64,000 nt of DNA from CAVRCA01 sp965218045 (lineage in GTDB: Bacteria > Pseudomonadota > Alphaproteobacteria > Acetobacterales > Acetobacteraceae): the NCBI GenBank assembly GCA_965218045.1, contig CBDCJX010000017.1, positions 1-64,000 on the forward strand, in the 5' to 3' direction. Position numbers and translations under genes: made by a program. Shown here piece after piece: positions 55,260-63,149 of the stretch. Every line of letters begins with the position of its first letter. The stretch's first letter is position 1. Below the pieces are notes generated by a model that did not search any database, had not been told where the DNA came from, and saw nothing but the letters and a program-made list of their open reading frames with translations.

Positions 55260-55802
55260 GTGACCGACACGATCCCCGAACTGCCCGCCGTTCCCGGCAT
55301 GATGCCCTTCATCCACAACGTCGACACCGCGCCCGCTTATTGGTGGCTCGACATCTTCTGGGTGATCCTCGTCGACGGCGACGACACCGGCGGGCGCTAC
55401 TCGCTGATGTACGAGGAACTGCCCAAGGGCTCGGGCGCGCCGCCGCACAAGCACGTCTGGTCGGACGAGCATTTCTACATCACCGAAGGGGAGATCAGCT
55501 TCCTGGTCGGCGACGAGATCAAGACCGGGGTCAAGGGCGACTTCGTCTTCGTGCCACGCAACACCCGCCACGCGTTCCGCGTCGAAAGCGAAACGGCCGC
55601 CTTCCTCAACGGCTACACGCCGTCCGGGCTCGAGATGGCCGTCGCCGAGTTCGGCATGCCGGCGCCCAGCCGCACGATCCCGCCCAAGGGCGTGACGCCG
55701 CCCCCTCGAATGACGCCCGAGCAGATGCGTCGCTACGGCATGGACAACGTGCCCGGCGAAAACCCGCTTCCCCTCCTCAAGACCGAAGGATCGCTCTCAT
55801 GA
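55260..55802 (+). CDS. Cupin-domain protein
   Basis: The 180-residue protein has a single cupin with PPHKHVWSDEHFYITEGEIS (two His and a Glu ligand) and FVFVPRNTRHAFRVESETAA (third His), similar to quercetinase-type cupins. GTG 55260 follows AAGGAG. Its stop overlaps the next ATG by 4 bp (ATGA). It may be a metal-dependent dioxygenase or isomerase; the substrate is unknown. Confidence 0.88.
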   Translation: MTDTIPELPAVPGMMPFIHNVDTAPAYWWLDIFWVILVDGDDTGGRYSLMYEELPKGSGAPPHKHVWSDEHFYITEGEISFLVGDEIKTGVKGDFVFVPRNTRHAFRVESETAAFLNGYTPSGLEMAVAEFGMPAPSRTIPPKGVTPPPRMTPEQMRRYGMDNVPGENPLPLLKTEGSLS

Positions 55803-56458
55803 CGAACCAAGCCGACTATCTCGAACAGCTCAGCCCCGACAACGCCGCAGTGCTGTTCATCGACAACCAGACTACGCTGACGCTCGGCGTTCAGTCGATC
55901 GACACGACCGTGCTCAAAACCAACACCGAAGGCCTTGCCCAGCTCGCGAAGATGTTCAGCCTTCCAGTGGTGCTGACCACCACCGGGGGCGGCGCGAGCG
56001 GCGCGTCGGGCGGCCTGCTCAAGGGCATCACCGACGCCTTCCCAGACGTCGAGCCCGTCGCCCGCATGGGCAACCTCAACGCGATGGATGATGCGCGCTT
56101 CGCCGACGCCGTAAAGGCGATCGGGCGGCGCAAGCTCATCCTGTCGGGGATCACCACCGACTTCTGCCTGGTCTACCCGGCGCTGTCGCTGATCGCCGCC
56201 GGCTACCACGTCTTCATCGCGGCGGACGCCTCGGGTTCGTGGACCAAGGAGATCAACGACGGGGCGCTCCAGCGGCTGATCCAGGCCGGCGCCACGCCCA
56301 CCAACGTTCAGTCAATCTTCGGCGAGCTTCAGAACTCGGCGATGAACAAGGATGCGGAGGCCGCGAAGTCTCGCTTCCCGCAGATCATGGAGTGGCTCGA
56401 TTTGTATACGCCGGCTCCCTCGCTGATCGGTGAGATCTCCGGGGCCCAGGCGCACTGA
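55799..56458 (+). CDS. Isochorismatase-like (YcaC group) hydrolase
   Basis: The 219-residue protein has the cysteine-hydrolase fold with the Asp in VLFIDNQTTLTLGVQS and the nucleophile Cys in SGITTDFCLVYPALSL. The usual catalytic Lys position appears to be Arg, in ARMGNLNAMDD, as in YcaC-type proteins of unknown substrate. It is translationally coupled to the cupin gene by ATGA. Confidence 0.9.
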   Translation: MTNQADYLEQLSPDNAAVLFIDNQTTLTLGVQSIDTTVLKTNTEGLAQLAKMFSLPVVLTTTGGGASGASGGLLKGITDAFPDVEPVARMGNLNAMDDARFADAVKAIGRRKLILSGITTDFCLVYPALSLIAAGYHVFIAADASGSWTKEINDGALQRLIQAGATPTNVQSIFGELQNSAMNKDAEAAKSRFPQIMEWLDLYTPAPSLIGEISGAQAH

Positions 56459-56502
56459 GCATGTCGCGCCCCCTCCGCGCCGAATGACAATTGAGGAACG
56501 AC

Positions 56503-57426
56503 ATGACGTACGAACAGACAGTATTGATCGTCGGGGCCGCCGGCATGCTCGGCGGCCGGATCGCTGCGCACTTGATCGATGAGCCCGCGACGTGGGTTCG
56601 CGTGATGGTGCGCGATGCCGTCCTCGCTTCCGCAAGAAACCCGGACTTTGCAAGGGTCCGGGAACGCGGCGTGGACGTCTTCGAGGGCGATTTGGGCGAT
56701 ACGGTCAGCCTCGATCGTGCGACCGCCGACGTGGACGTCGTCATATCGGCAGTGCAGGGCGGCCGGGACACGATCGTGAACGGGCAACTCGCGTTGCTTG
56801 CCGCCGCGACGCGGAACGGCGTCAGGCGGATGCTGCCCTCGGACTTCGCGCTCGACCTGTTCCGATCGCCGCCTGGCGAGCACGCGAACTGCGACATGCG
56901 CCGCGAGGCGGACGTGGCGATCGCGGACGCCGGGATCGAGCATATTCACGTCCTCAACGGCGGGTTCATGGACAACTTCCTCCAGTCCGAGTTCGGCGGC
57001 GTGTTCGACATGGCGCGCGGTACGGCTTCCTACTGGGGCACCGGACGGGAGACTTTCGACGCCACGAGCGTCGAGGACACTGCGCGATATACGGCGCGGG
57101 CCGCGCTCGATCGCGATCTTCCGGACGGCAAGTTCGCCTTGGCGGGTGAGCAACTCAGCTTCACCGCGATCATCGACGCGGTGGAAACCGTCTCCGGGCG
57201 GACGTTCGAGCGGCGAAGCAAGGGGTCGATCGCCGACCTCAAAGCGACGATCGCCGCCCAACGAGCCGCCGATCCTGGCTCGATGGAAGCGCTGGGCAAC
57301 GCCTACCTCCTCTACATGCTCAACGGGACAACCGCTTTGACCGATCTTCAAAACGACCGCTATTCGGACCTCCGCACCGAAACCTACCTCCAGCATGTCG
57401 AGCGGACCTGGGAGTCAGTGACGTGA
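56503..57426 (+). CDS. NmrA-like NAD(P)-binding protein 2
   Basis: The 307-residue atypical SDR begins VLIVGAAGMLGGRIAAHLID and shares MLPSDFALDLFRSPPGEHAN and ATSVEDTARYTARAALDRDL with protein 1. It is a diverged tandem paralogue. ATG 56503 follows GAGGAACGAC. Its stop overlaps the start of the alpha/beta hydrolase gene (GTGA). Confidence 0.9.
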   Translation: MTYEQTVLIVGAAGMLGGRIAAHLIDEPATWVRVMVRDAVLASARNPDFARVRERGVDVFEGDLGDTVSLDRATADVDVVISAVQGGRDTIVNGQLALLAAATRNGVRRMLPSDFALDLFRSPPGEHANCDMRREADVAIADAGIEHIHVLNGGFMDNFLQSEFGGVFDMARGTASYWGTGRETFDATSVEDTARYTARAALDRDLPDGKFALAGEQLSFTAIIDAVETVSGRTFERRSKGSIADLKATIAAQRAADPGSMEALGNAYLLYMLNGTTALTDLQNDRYSDLRTETYLQHVERTWESVT

Positions 57427-58346
57427 GCCGCCCCTCTCCTGCTGCGGCGGTGCCGGTCGACGGTGCGCCGGCCGATCTCGACGGGTTTGCGCACCACTTC
57501 GTCGAGACGAACGGAACGCGCATCCATTACGTGTCGGGGGGCGCGGGTCCGGCGATCGTGCTTCTGCATGGCTGGCCGCTGACCTGGCGCGAATGGCGCG
57601 GGATCATGCCGGCGCTCGCCCAGGCGGGCTTTACGGTCATCGCCCCCGATCTGCGGGGCCTCGGGGATTCTGACAAGCCCTCGAAAGGTTATGACAAGAA
57701 GACGGTTGCCGACGACGTCTGCGGCATCGTGCATGACCTCGGGTTCGAACCGATCGACCTGGTCGGCACCGACATCGGCATGATGGTCGCGGTCTCCTGG
57801 GCGCTGCACCACCCGACCGACATCCGGCGCCTGGTGCTGGCGGAATCGTTGATCCCGGGCTTCGGCCTCGAAGAGCTGATGAACCCGGCGACCGGCGGTT
57901 ACTGGCATTTCGGGTTCCATGCCCAGGTCGATCTCGCCACCATGCTGACGGAAGGCAAGGAGGCCGAATATCTCGGCGCTAACTGGAAGCTGTTTTCGCC
58001 CTTGAACGGTATTACCGGGGAAGATCGGGACGAGTTCCTGCGCACTTACGGCAATCCGGACGGGATGCGCGCGGGGTTTCGGCACTATGCGGCGATTCTC
58101 GACGACGGGAAGGCCAACCGTGCGACCTTCGACCGTAAGCTGACCATGCCGGTGCTCGTCTTGAACGCCGAGCTCGGCATCCCGCAGGAACAGACGCTGG
58201 AAGGCGCCCGTCAGCTGTTCGCGAATGTCGAGCACGACAAGGTTCCGCTCGCCGGACACGCCTTCGCCGCCGATCGTCCGGACTGGACCGCCGACCGGAT
58301 CATCCGCTTCATCGGACCGGCGTCCGAAAAGGGTGGAAAGGCATGA
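57423..58346 (+). CDS. Alpha/beta hydrolase, epoxide-hydrolase-like
   Basis: The 307-residue protein has HYVSGGAGPAIVLLHGWPLT (HGWP oxyanion), the nucleophile Asp in DLVGTDIGMMVAVSWALHHP, typical of epoxide hydrolases and dehalogenases with Asp in place of Ser, and the base His in VPLAGHAFAADRPDW. Start GTG 57423 overlaps the previous gene, and its stop overlaps the next ATG (ATGA). It would hydrolyse an epoxide or haloalkane. Confidence 0.9.
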   Translation: MSRPSPAAAVPVDGAPADLDGFAHHFVETNGTRIHYVSGGAGPAIVLLHGWPLTWREWRGIMPALAQAGFTVIAPDLRGLGDSDKPSKGYDKKTVADDVCGIVHDLGFEPIDLVGTDIGMMVAVSWALHHPTDIRRLVLAESLIPGFGLEELMNPATGGYWHFGFHAQVDLATMLTEGKEAEYLGANWKLFSPLNGITGEDRDEFLRTYGNPDGMRAGFRHYAAILDDGKANRATFDRKLTMPVLVLNAELGIPQEQTLEGARQLFANVEHDKVPLAGHAFAADRPDWTADRIIRFIGPASEKGGKA

Positions 58347-59287
58347 GCATGCCCGACGCGCCCACAATCGCGCTCGCGGGCGCCGGCGGCGACCTCGGCG
58401 AACGGATCGCCAAGGCCCTCGTCGCGCACGGCGCCACCGTCCGCGCCCTGGTGCGGCCGGACGTTTCGCCCGAGGACCGCGCGCGCATCGAAGGGATCGG
58501 CGCGACGGCGGTTCCGGCCGACCCGGCCGACAGCGACGCGATGGCCCGGGCGCTCGCTGGCGCGGCTTGCGTCGTGTCGGCGCTGAACGGGCTTCGCGAG
58601 GTGATGCTGGGTCGTCAGGGCGTGCTGCTGGATGCGGCGGTGAAGGCGGGCGTGCCGCGCTTCATCCCGTCGGACTACGCCGCCGACTTCACCAAGACCA
58701 AGCCTGGTCAGAACCGCAATTTCGACCTGCGGCGCGAGTTCATGGCCGTGGCCGACCGTGCGTCGATCCAGGTCACCTCGGTCCTCAACGGCGCGTTCCT
58801 CGACATGCTCGGCGCGGAGATGCCGATCATCCAGCCCGCCATCCGCCGCGTCCTCTACTGGCACGACGCGGACCAGCGGCTCGACTTCACCACCAAGGAC
58901 AACGTCGCCGCCTATGTGGCGAGGGTCGCGATGGACGCGGACACGCCGCGCATCCTCCGGATCGCGGGCGACAGCGTCTCCGTCCGCCAGATCGCCGCGA
59001 CGACAAGCGAAGTCACGGGCGAGCGGTACCGGCCGCTATGGGCGGGCAGCCTCGGCTCGCTCGGCGTGATGATCGGGTTCGCCAAGCTCGTCGCGCCGCA
59101 ACCGAAGGCCGCGTTCCCGCCGTGGCAGGGGATGCAGTATATGCGCGACCAGTTCAGCGGCCTCGCCAAGCTCACGCCGCTCGACAACGACCGCTACCCC
59201 GACGTCGCTTGGACCTCAGTGCGCGAGCTACTTGCAAAACGGGCTGGGCCAATGGCCCGACGAGCAGATCTTGGCATCAGCCAATGA
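58343..59287 (+). CDS. NmrA-like NAD(P)-binding protein 3
   Basis: The 314-residue atypical SDR begins ALAGAGGDLGERIAKALVAH and has FIPSDYAADFTKTKPGQNRN, where the others have MLPSDFALDLF. The normal end is near VRELLAKR, and the last ~14 residues (AGPMARRADLGISQ) look like read-through past a recombination joint near 59240. It is the most divergent of the three paralogues and the last operon gene. Confidence 0.85.
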   Translation: MSMPDAPTIALAGAGGDLGERIAKALVAHGATVRALVRPDVSPEDRARIEGIGATAVPADPADSDAMARALAGAACVVSALNGLREVMLGRQGVLLDAAVKAGVPRFIPSDYAADFTKTKPGQNRNFDLRREFMAVADRASIQVTSVLNGAFLDMLGAEMPIIQPAIRRVLYWHDADQRLDFTTKDNVAAYVARVAMDADTPRILRIAGDSVSVRQIAATTSEVTGERYRPLWAGSLGSLGVMIGFAKLVAPQPKAAFPPWQGMQYMRDQFSGLAKLTPLDNDRYPDVAWTSVRELLAKRAGPMARRADLGISQ

Positions 59288-59402
59288 TAAATCTCACGTC
59301 GATTGCGCAACCGATTTCTGTTTCGGAGCAGCTTAGCATTCGGCGTGCAGCGGCGGTGCTCGGTGCTCCACATTCCGCTGTGGCAAGCCGAAGCGCTGAA
59401 CG

Positions 59403-59579
59403 ATGGATGACGAGACGATCACCCGCGGCACGGGCAACGTGTTCGCCGACCTCAGCTATGCCGACGCTGACGAGCGCCAAACGAAGCTCCGCCTGGCGAA
59501 AGCGATCAACGGCGTGATCGCCCGCCGCCGGCTGACCCAGGCTGCCGCAGCGGAGAACCTAAATGTGAACCAGTCGAAG
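59403..59579 (+). pseudogene. XRE-family antitoxin, 5' fragment
   Basis: Codons from ATG 59403 encode MDDETITRGTGNVFADLSYA and AINGVIARRRLTQAAAAENL, the start of HigA-like antitoxins with a helix-turn-helix, ending at NVNQSK. At 59583 the direct repeat begins and the antitoxin sequence stops. The remaining ~45 codons are missing. No intact toxin gene is adjacent. Confidence 0.8.
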
Positions 59580-59582
59580 GGA

Positions 59583-59729
59583 CGGTTTATTCCCCCCTGT
59601 TCGCGGCGGCGTCTCAGGCGGCTACATCGTTTCAAGTTCACGGCCAAGGTCCAGCGACGCGTTTCAGCGCGATCTCGTTCGCCCGTATTGACGCGTCTCT
59701 CGCCCGTTCAAGCGATTCCGCGCGTCTGC
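59583..59729 (+). repeat. Direct repeat, right copy
   Basis: This 147-bp copy of the sequence at 53075-53223 lies between the broken antitoxin and the antiporter gene, overlapping the last ~7 codons of the antiporter. Same orientation, high but imperfect identity. Confidence 0.85.
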
Positions 59730-61396
59730 AGTGTCGGCGCGAGCCGCGCGTCCTCAAGGTCGAGGTCTCGAAGGACATTGTGCAGCGCTTCGTCGTCGAC
59801 GACTCCTTGGTCGCGCAGAGCGATCACGCGGGCACGCTCCGCCGCGAGTGCTTGGAGGTGAAGAGCCGCGACCTTGTTCGCTTCGTTCGAGGCAGAGGCC
59901 GGCAGGGCCGAGTTCGCTTCGGCTGCCTCTCCCGGTCGGTCCTCCGGCCCCGCCTCGGCCAGCGCGTCCCGTCGCCGGCGGTAGATTGCGGTGAGCACAT
60001 CTATGTGGTCGGGATCGTCCGAGCCTACGCGCTTCTCTTGCAGCATTGCCAAAGCGGCGTCGGCCGCCTCGCGACGCGCGTGCCTCGCCGCCAGGTGCGA
60101 GTGATGCGCGGCGCCGTCGAGTCCAAGCCACCGGATCAGGACGGGAAGCGATAGCCCCTGCCCGACAAGCGTGGCGACAATCGTTGCGAACGTGAGCACG
60201 AGGATTTCGTCTCGAAAAGGAAATGGCTGCCCGTTAGGCAGCGTAAGCGGGATGGCGAGCGCCGCGGCGAGGGACACCACGCCCCGCATCCCGGCCCAAG
60301 ACACGACAACGGCTTCTCCGGCCGACAGCGCCGATCCTTGGGCGTGGCCGACGGATCGGCGCGACGCCAGTGCCAGCCACATCCGTTCAGCCACGGCACC
60401 GAGCGCTACCCACAGGAAGCGGACGACGATCACGACGAGGCAGAGAAACACTGCGTCCCGTGCAAGAGCGGCAAGCGACGACCCCGACGCAGCGCTGGCG
60501 ATCTGCCTTACCGCCAGCCCGATCAGCACGAAGGCAAACCCGTTCAGAAGGAAGACGACAACGTCCCACACGGCGATCGCCTGAAGCCGCAACGCGGGCG
60601 AGAACAGGCTGGCGCTCCGGCGACCGATAACCAAGCCTGCAACGACCACGGCCAGAACGCCCGAGAGTCCGAGCGCTTCGGCCGGAAGGAAGGCCAGGTA
60701 AGGCGCTTGCAGCGTCAGCACGGTCGCAAAGAGCGGGTCGCTTAGCTTGCGATGCGCGAAGACCAAGATTGTCCCGACCGCCGCTCCCAGCGCGACTCCG
60801 CCTATGGCAACGAAGGCGAACGAGCCCAATGCTCCCGTGATGGCTGGAGGCTCGGTCGAGGCCGACGCAACAGCCGCCCCGCCAAGCACAATGCCGAGCG
60901 CGAGTTTGTAGAGGATCAGCGCGGTGGCGTCGTTGATGAGGCTCTCGCCTTCCAACAGCCCGACGACCCGCGCCGGCAATCCCAACCGCGTGGCGATCGA
61001 GGCTGCCGCGATCGCATCGGGAGGCGCCACGACGGCCCCTAGCACCAGCCCGACTGCAATCGGCAGGTCCGGGTGGAGGGCGTGAACGAGCGCGCCGACG
61101 GCGGCGGTGGTTGCCAGAACCAGCCCCACCGAGAGTCCGGCGACGCGGAGCGATTGGTGCCGAAGCGTCGCCCAGGTCGTGTACCACGCCGCCGAATAGA
61201 GCAGCGGAGGCAGGATCACGTATTTGATCACCTCGGGCGAAAGCGCGACGGTCGGCGCGCCCGGAACCACGGCAACGCCGAGACCGGCGAAGACCATCAA
61301 GGTCGGGTAAGGGACGCCCGGCAAATATCGGCGCCCGAACGCCGCACCGAGGGTCATCGCGACCGAGAGCAGGAGAAGCGAGTCGATGCCGACCAT
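59708..61396 (-). CDS. Na+/H+ antiporter, CPA1 (NhaP-like) family
   Basis: The 562-residue protein has about twelve membrane segments and the CPA1 motifs VVAPPDAIAAASIATRLGLP (ion-binding Asp) and GLLEGESLINDATALILYKL. The long cytoplasmic tail contains helical segments. It exchanges Na+ or K+ for protons. The 3' end overlaps the right direct repeat, so the last few residues may have been replaced. Confidence 0.93.
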   Translation of the reverse strand: MVGIDSLLLLSVAMTLGAAFGRRYLPGVPYPTLMVFAGLGVAVVPGAPTVALSPEVIKYVILPPLLYSAAWYTTWATLRHQSLRVAGLSVGLVLATTAAVGALVHALHPDLPIAVGLVLGAVVAPPDAIAAASIATRLGLPARVVGLLEGESLINDATALILYKLALGIVLGGAAVASASTEPPAITGALGSFAFVAIGGVALGAAVGTILVFAHRKLSDPLFATVLTLQAPYLAFLPAEALGLSGVLAVVVAGLVIGRRSASLFSPALRLQAIAVWDVVVFLLNGFAFVLIGLAVRQIASAASGSSLAALARDAVFLCLVVIVVRFLWVALGAVAERMWLALASRRSVGHAQGSALSAGEAVVVSWAGMRGVVSLAAALAIPLTLPNGQPFPFRDEILVLTFATIVATLVGQGLSLPVLIRWLGLDGAAHHSHLAARHARREAADAALAMLQEKRVGSDDPDHIDVLTAIYRRRRDALAEAGPEDRPGEAAEANSALPASASNEANKVAALHLQALAAERARVIALRDQGVVDDEALHNVLRDLDLEDARLAPTLQTRGIA

Positions 61397-61443
61397 GAAG
61401 AGCTACCTGCCCTGACGGCGAGTGTTCGTGGGCGCTCGGCCGG

Positions 61444-61851
61444 TCACGCCTCTTTGCGGCGAGCGAGAACGGCGGCGACAAAGGATTGGTTCTCAACTGC
61501 CCACCGGCACAGCTCGGCGATCGGCTCCCGAAGGCGGTGACCTTCCTCGGTGAGGCGGTATTCGGTCTTTGGCGGCACCTGGGGGTAAACCGTGCGCTCG
61601 ACCAGCCCGTCGCGCTCAAGGCTGCGCAACGTCTGCACGAGCATCTTCTTCGAGATGTCCGGGATCTGGCGTTGCAGCTCGTTGAAGCGCCGAACCTCTC
61701 GGAGCGACAGGCAGTAGAGAACAACCGTCGTCCACCTGTCGCCTATGAGGGCGAGCATACTGCGGGCTGGAAAATGAGCGTCGAATGTCTCGCTCTGGTC
61801 TCCGTTCGGCATCATGTCTCGCCCACTGGTATCCTGCCGCGCCTCCGTCAC
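61444..61851 (-). CDS. HxlR-family transcriptional regulator
   Basis: The 135-residue winged-helix protein has ALIGDRWTTVVLYCLSLREV, FNELQRQIPDISKKMLVQTL and GLVERTVYPQVPPKTEYRLT, as in HxlR proteins. Its GTG start overlaps the stop of the upstream flavoprotein gene by 4 bp; an ATG at 61815 is an alternative. It may regulate that operon. Confidence 0.9.
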   Translation of the reverse strand: MTEARQDTSGRDMMPNGDQSETFDAHFPARSMLALIGDRWTTVVLYCLSLREVRRFNELQRQIPDISKKMLVQTLRSLERDGLVERTVYPQVPPKTEYRLTEEGHRLREPIAELCRWAVENQSFVAAVLARRKEA

Positions 61852-63125
61852 GCGGTCTCTTCCAGATACCTATGCACGAATGCGATCGCCATCGCGCCTT
61901 CGCCAGCGGCTGTCGCAACGCGCTTGATCGAGCGATGTCGCACGTCCCCGGCGGCGAAGGAGCCCGGAACCGCGGTTTCCAGATAGTAGGGCGCGCGCTC
62001 GAGCTGCCAGCACGGAGGCGGCCGGCCTTCCTTCAAGAGATCGGGTCCGGTAATGAGATAACCTCCGGGATCCCTGAGGATCGCCGTATCGACCGCCCAA
62101 TCCGTGTTGGGAACGCCGCCGATGGCTACAAACAGGCGCGGTGTCGAAGCCCATTCGGCAGCTTTGGTCACCCTGGATGTAATCTCGATCCGTTCGAGGG
62201 CGCTCTCGCCCTCGAGCCCGGTGATCTCGACCTCGTAGCGGACCTGCACGTTGGGTTCGGACAAGATGCGCTCAGAAAGATACTGCGACATCGACGCGGC
62301 AAGCGCGTTGTCACGAACGAGCATGGTGACGCTGTTGGCGTGGGCGGCGAGATGCATGACCGCTTGGCCCGCGGAGTTGCCCCCGCCGACCACGAACACG
62401 TCTTCACCGCCACAGAGCGGCGCCTCGCTCGCGCCGGCGCCGTAGTAAAGGCCGCGGCCGAGCAGGCGGTCTTCGTTCGGCAGGTTGAGCCGGCGCCACT
62501 CGACGCCGGTGGCGCAGATGTTTGCCCGCGCCACCATCTTCCCGCCGTCCGCGAGGTCGGTCCAGATGCGGTTGTCGTGGAACTCGGACTTCATTCCCTC
62601 CTGCATCATGAGGAGCTCGACGCCGAACTTGACGGCCTGTTGCCGAGCACGCTCGGCGAGATCCGCGCCGTTGATCCCCTCGGGGAAACCCATGTAGTTC
62701 TCGATCAGCGACGTGGTGCCTGCCTGGCCACCCACCGCGCTCCGCTCGATCAGGACCGTGCTCAGCCCCTCGGAGGCGGCGTAAACGGCCGCTGATAGGC
62801 CGGCTGGCCCCGCGCCGTAAATCGAGAGGTCGTATTCCCGCAGTTTCGGTTTTGCGACGAACCCGAGCCGTCCCGCCACTTCTCTCAGTGACGGGCCGTA
62901 GAGGCGGTCACCCCCCGGCAGCTCGACGACGGGAAGTCTCACATTCCCCAGGCTGGGCAGGCCCAGCGCGCGCTGGCAGTCTTCGTCGCCGGTCAGCTCG
63001 ACCCAGTCGAACTCGACCACGCTTCGCTTGAGGAAGTCGCGGATCTCCCAGGCTTCGGCAGAGTCGCGGTTGCCGAAGAGGCGCACGACCGGCGGCCGCC
63101 CCTCATCCGATCGTCCGTCGGCCAT
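61848..63125 (-). CDS. Thioredoxin-reductase-like flavoprotein lacking CxxC, with N-terminal glutaredoxin-like domain
   Basis: The 425-residue protein has an N-terminal ~85-residue thioredoxin-fold-like part (VVRLFGNRDSAEAWEIRDFL) and a pyridine nucleotide-disulfide reductase part with IYGAGPAGLSAAVYAASEGL and FVVGGGNSAGQAVMHLAAHA. The CATC disulfide of TrxB is replaced by GAGASEA. GAGGAG lies 8 nt before ATG 63125. It is followed by HxlR and preceded by a FAD monooxygenase, so it probably belongs to a small redox operon. Confidence 0.88.
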   Translation of the reverse strand: MADGRSDEGRPPVVRLFGNRDSAEAWEIRDFLKRSVVEFDWVELTGDEDCQRALGLPSLGNVRLPVVELPGGDRLYGPSLREVAGRLGFVAKPKLREYDLSIYGAGPAGLSAAVYAASEGLSTVLIERSAVGGQAGTTSLIENYMGFPEGINGADLAERARQQAVKFGVELLMMQEGMKSEFHDNRIWTDLADGGKMVARANICATGVEWRRLNLPNEDRLLGRGLYYGAGASEAPLCGGEDVFVVGGGNSAGQAVMHLAAHANSVTMLVRDNALAASMSQYLSERILSEPNVQVRYEVEITGLEGESALERIEITSRVTKAAEWASTPRLFVAIGGVPNTDWAVDTAILRDPGGYLITGPDLLKEGRPPPCWQLERAPYYLETAVPGSFAAGDVRHRSIKRVATAAGEGAMAIAFVHRYLEETA

Positions 63126-63149
63126 CTCAATCACTCCTCGTCCAGGTGC

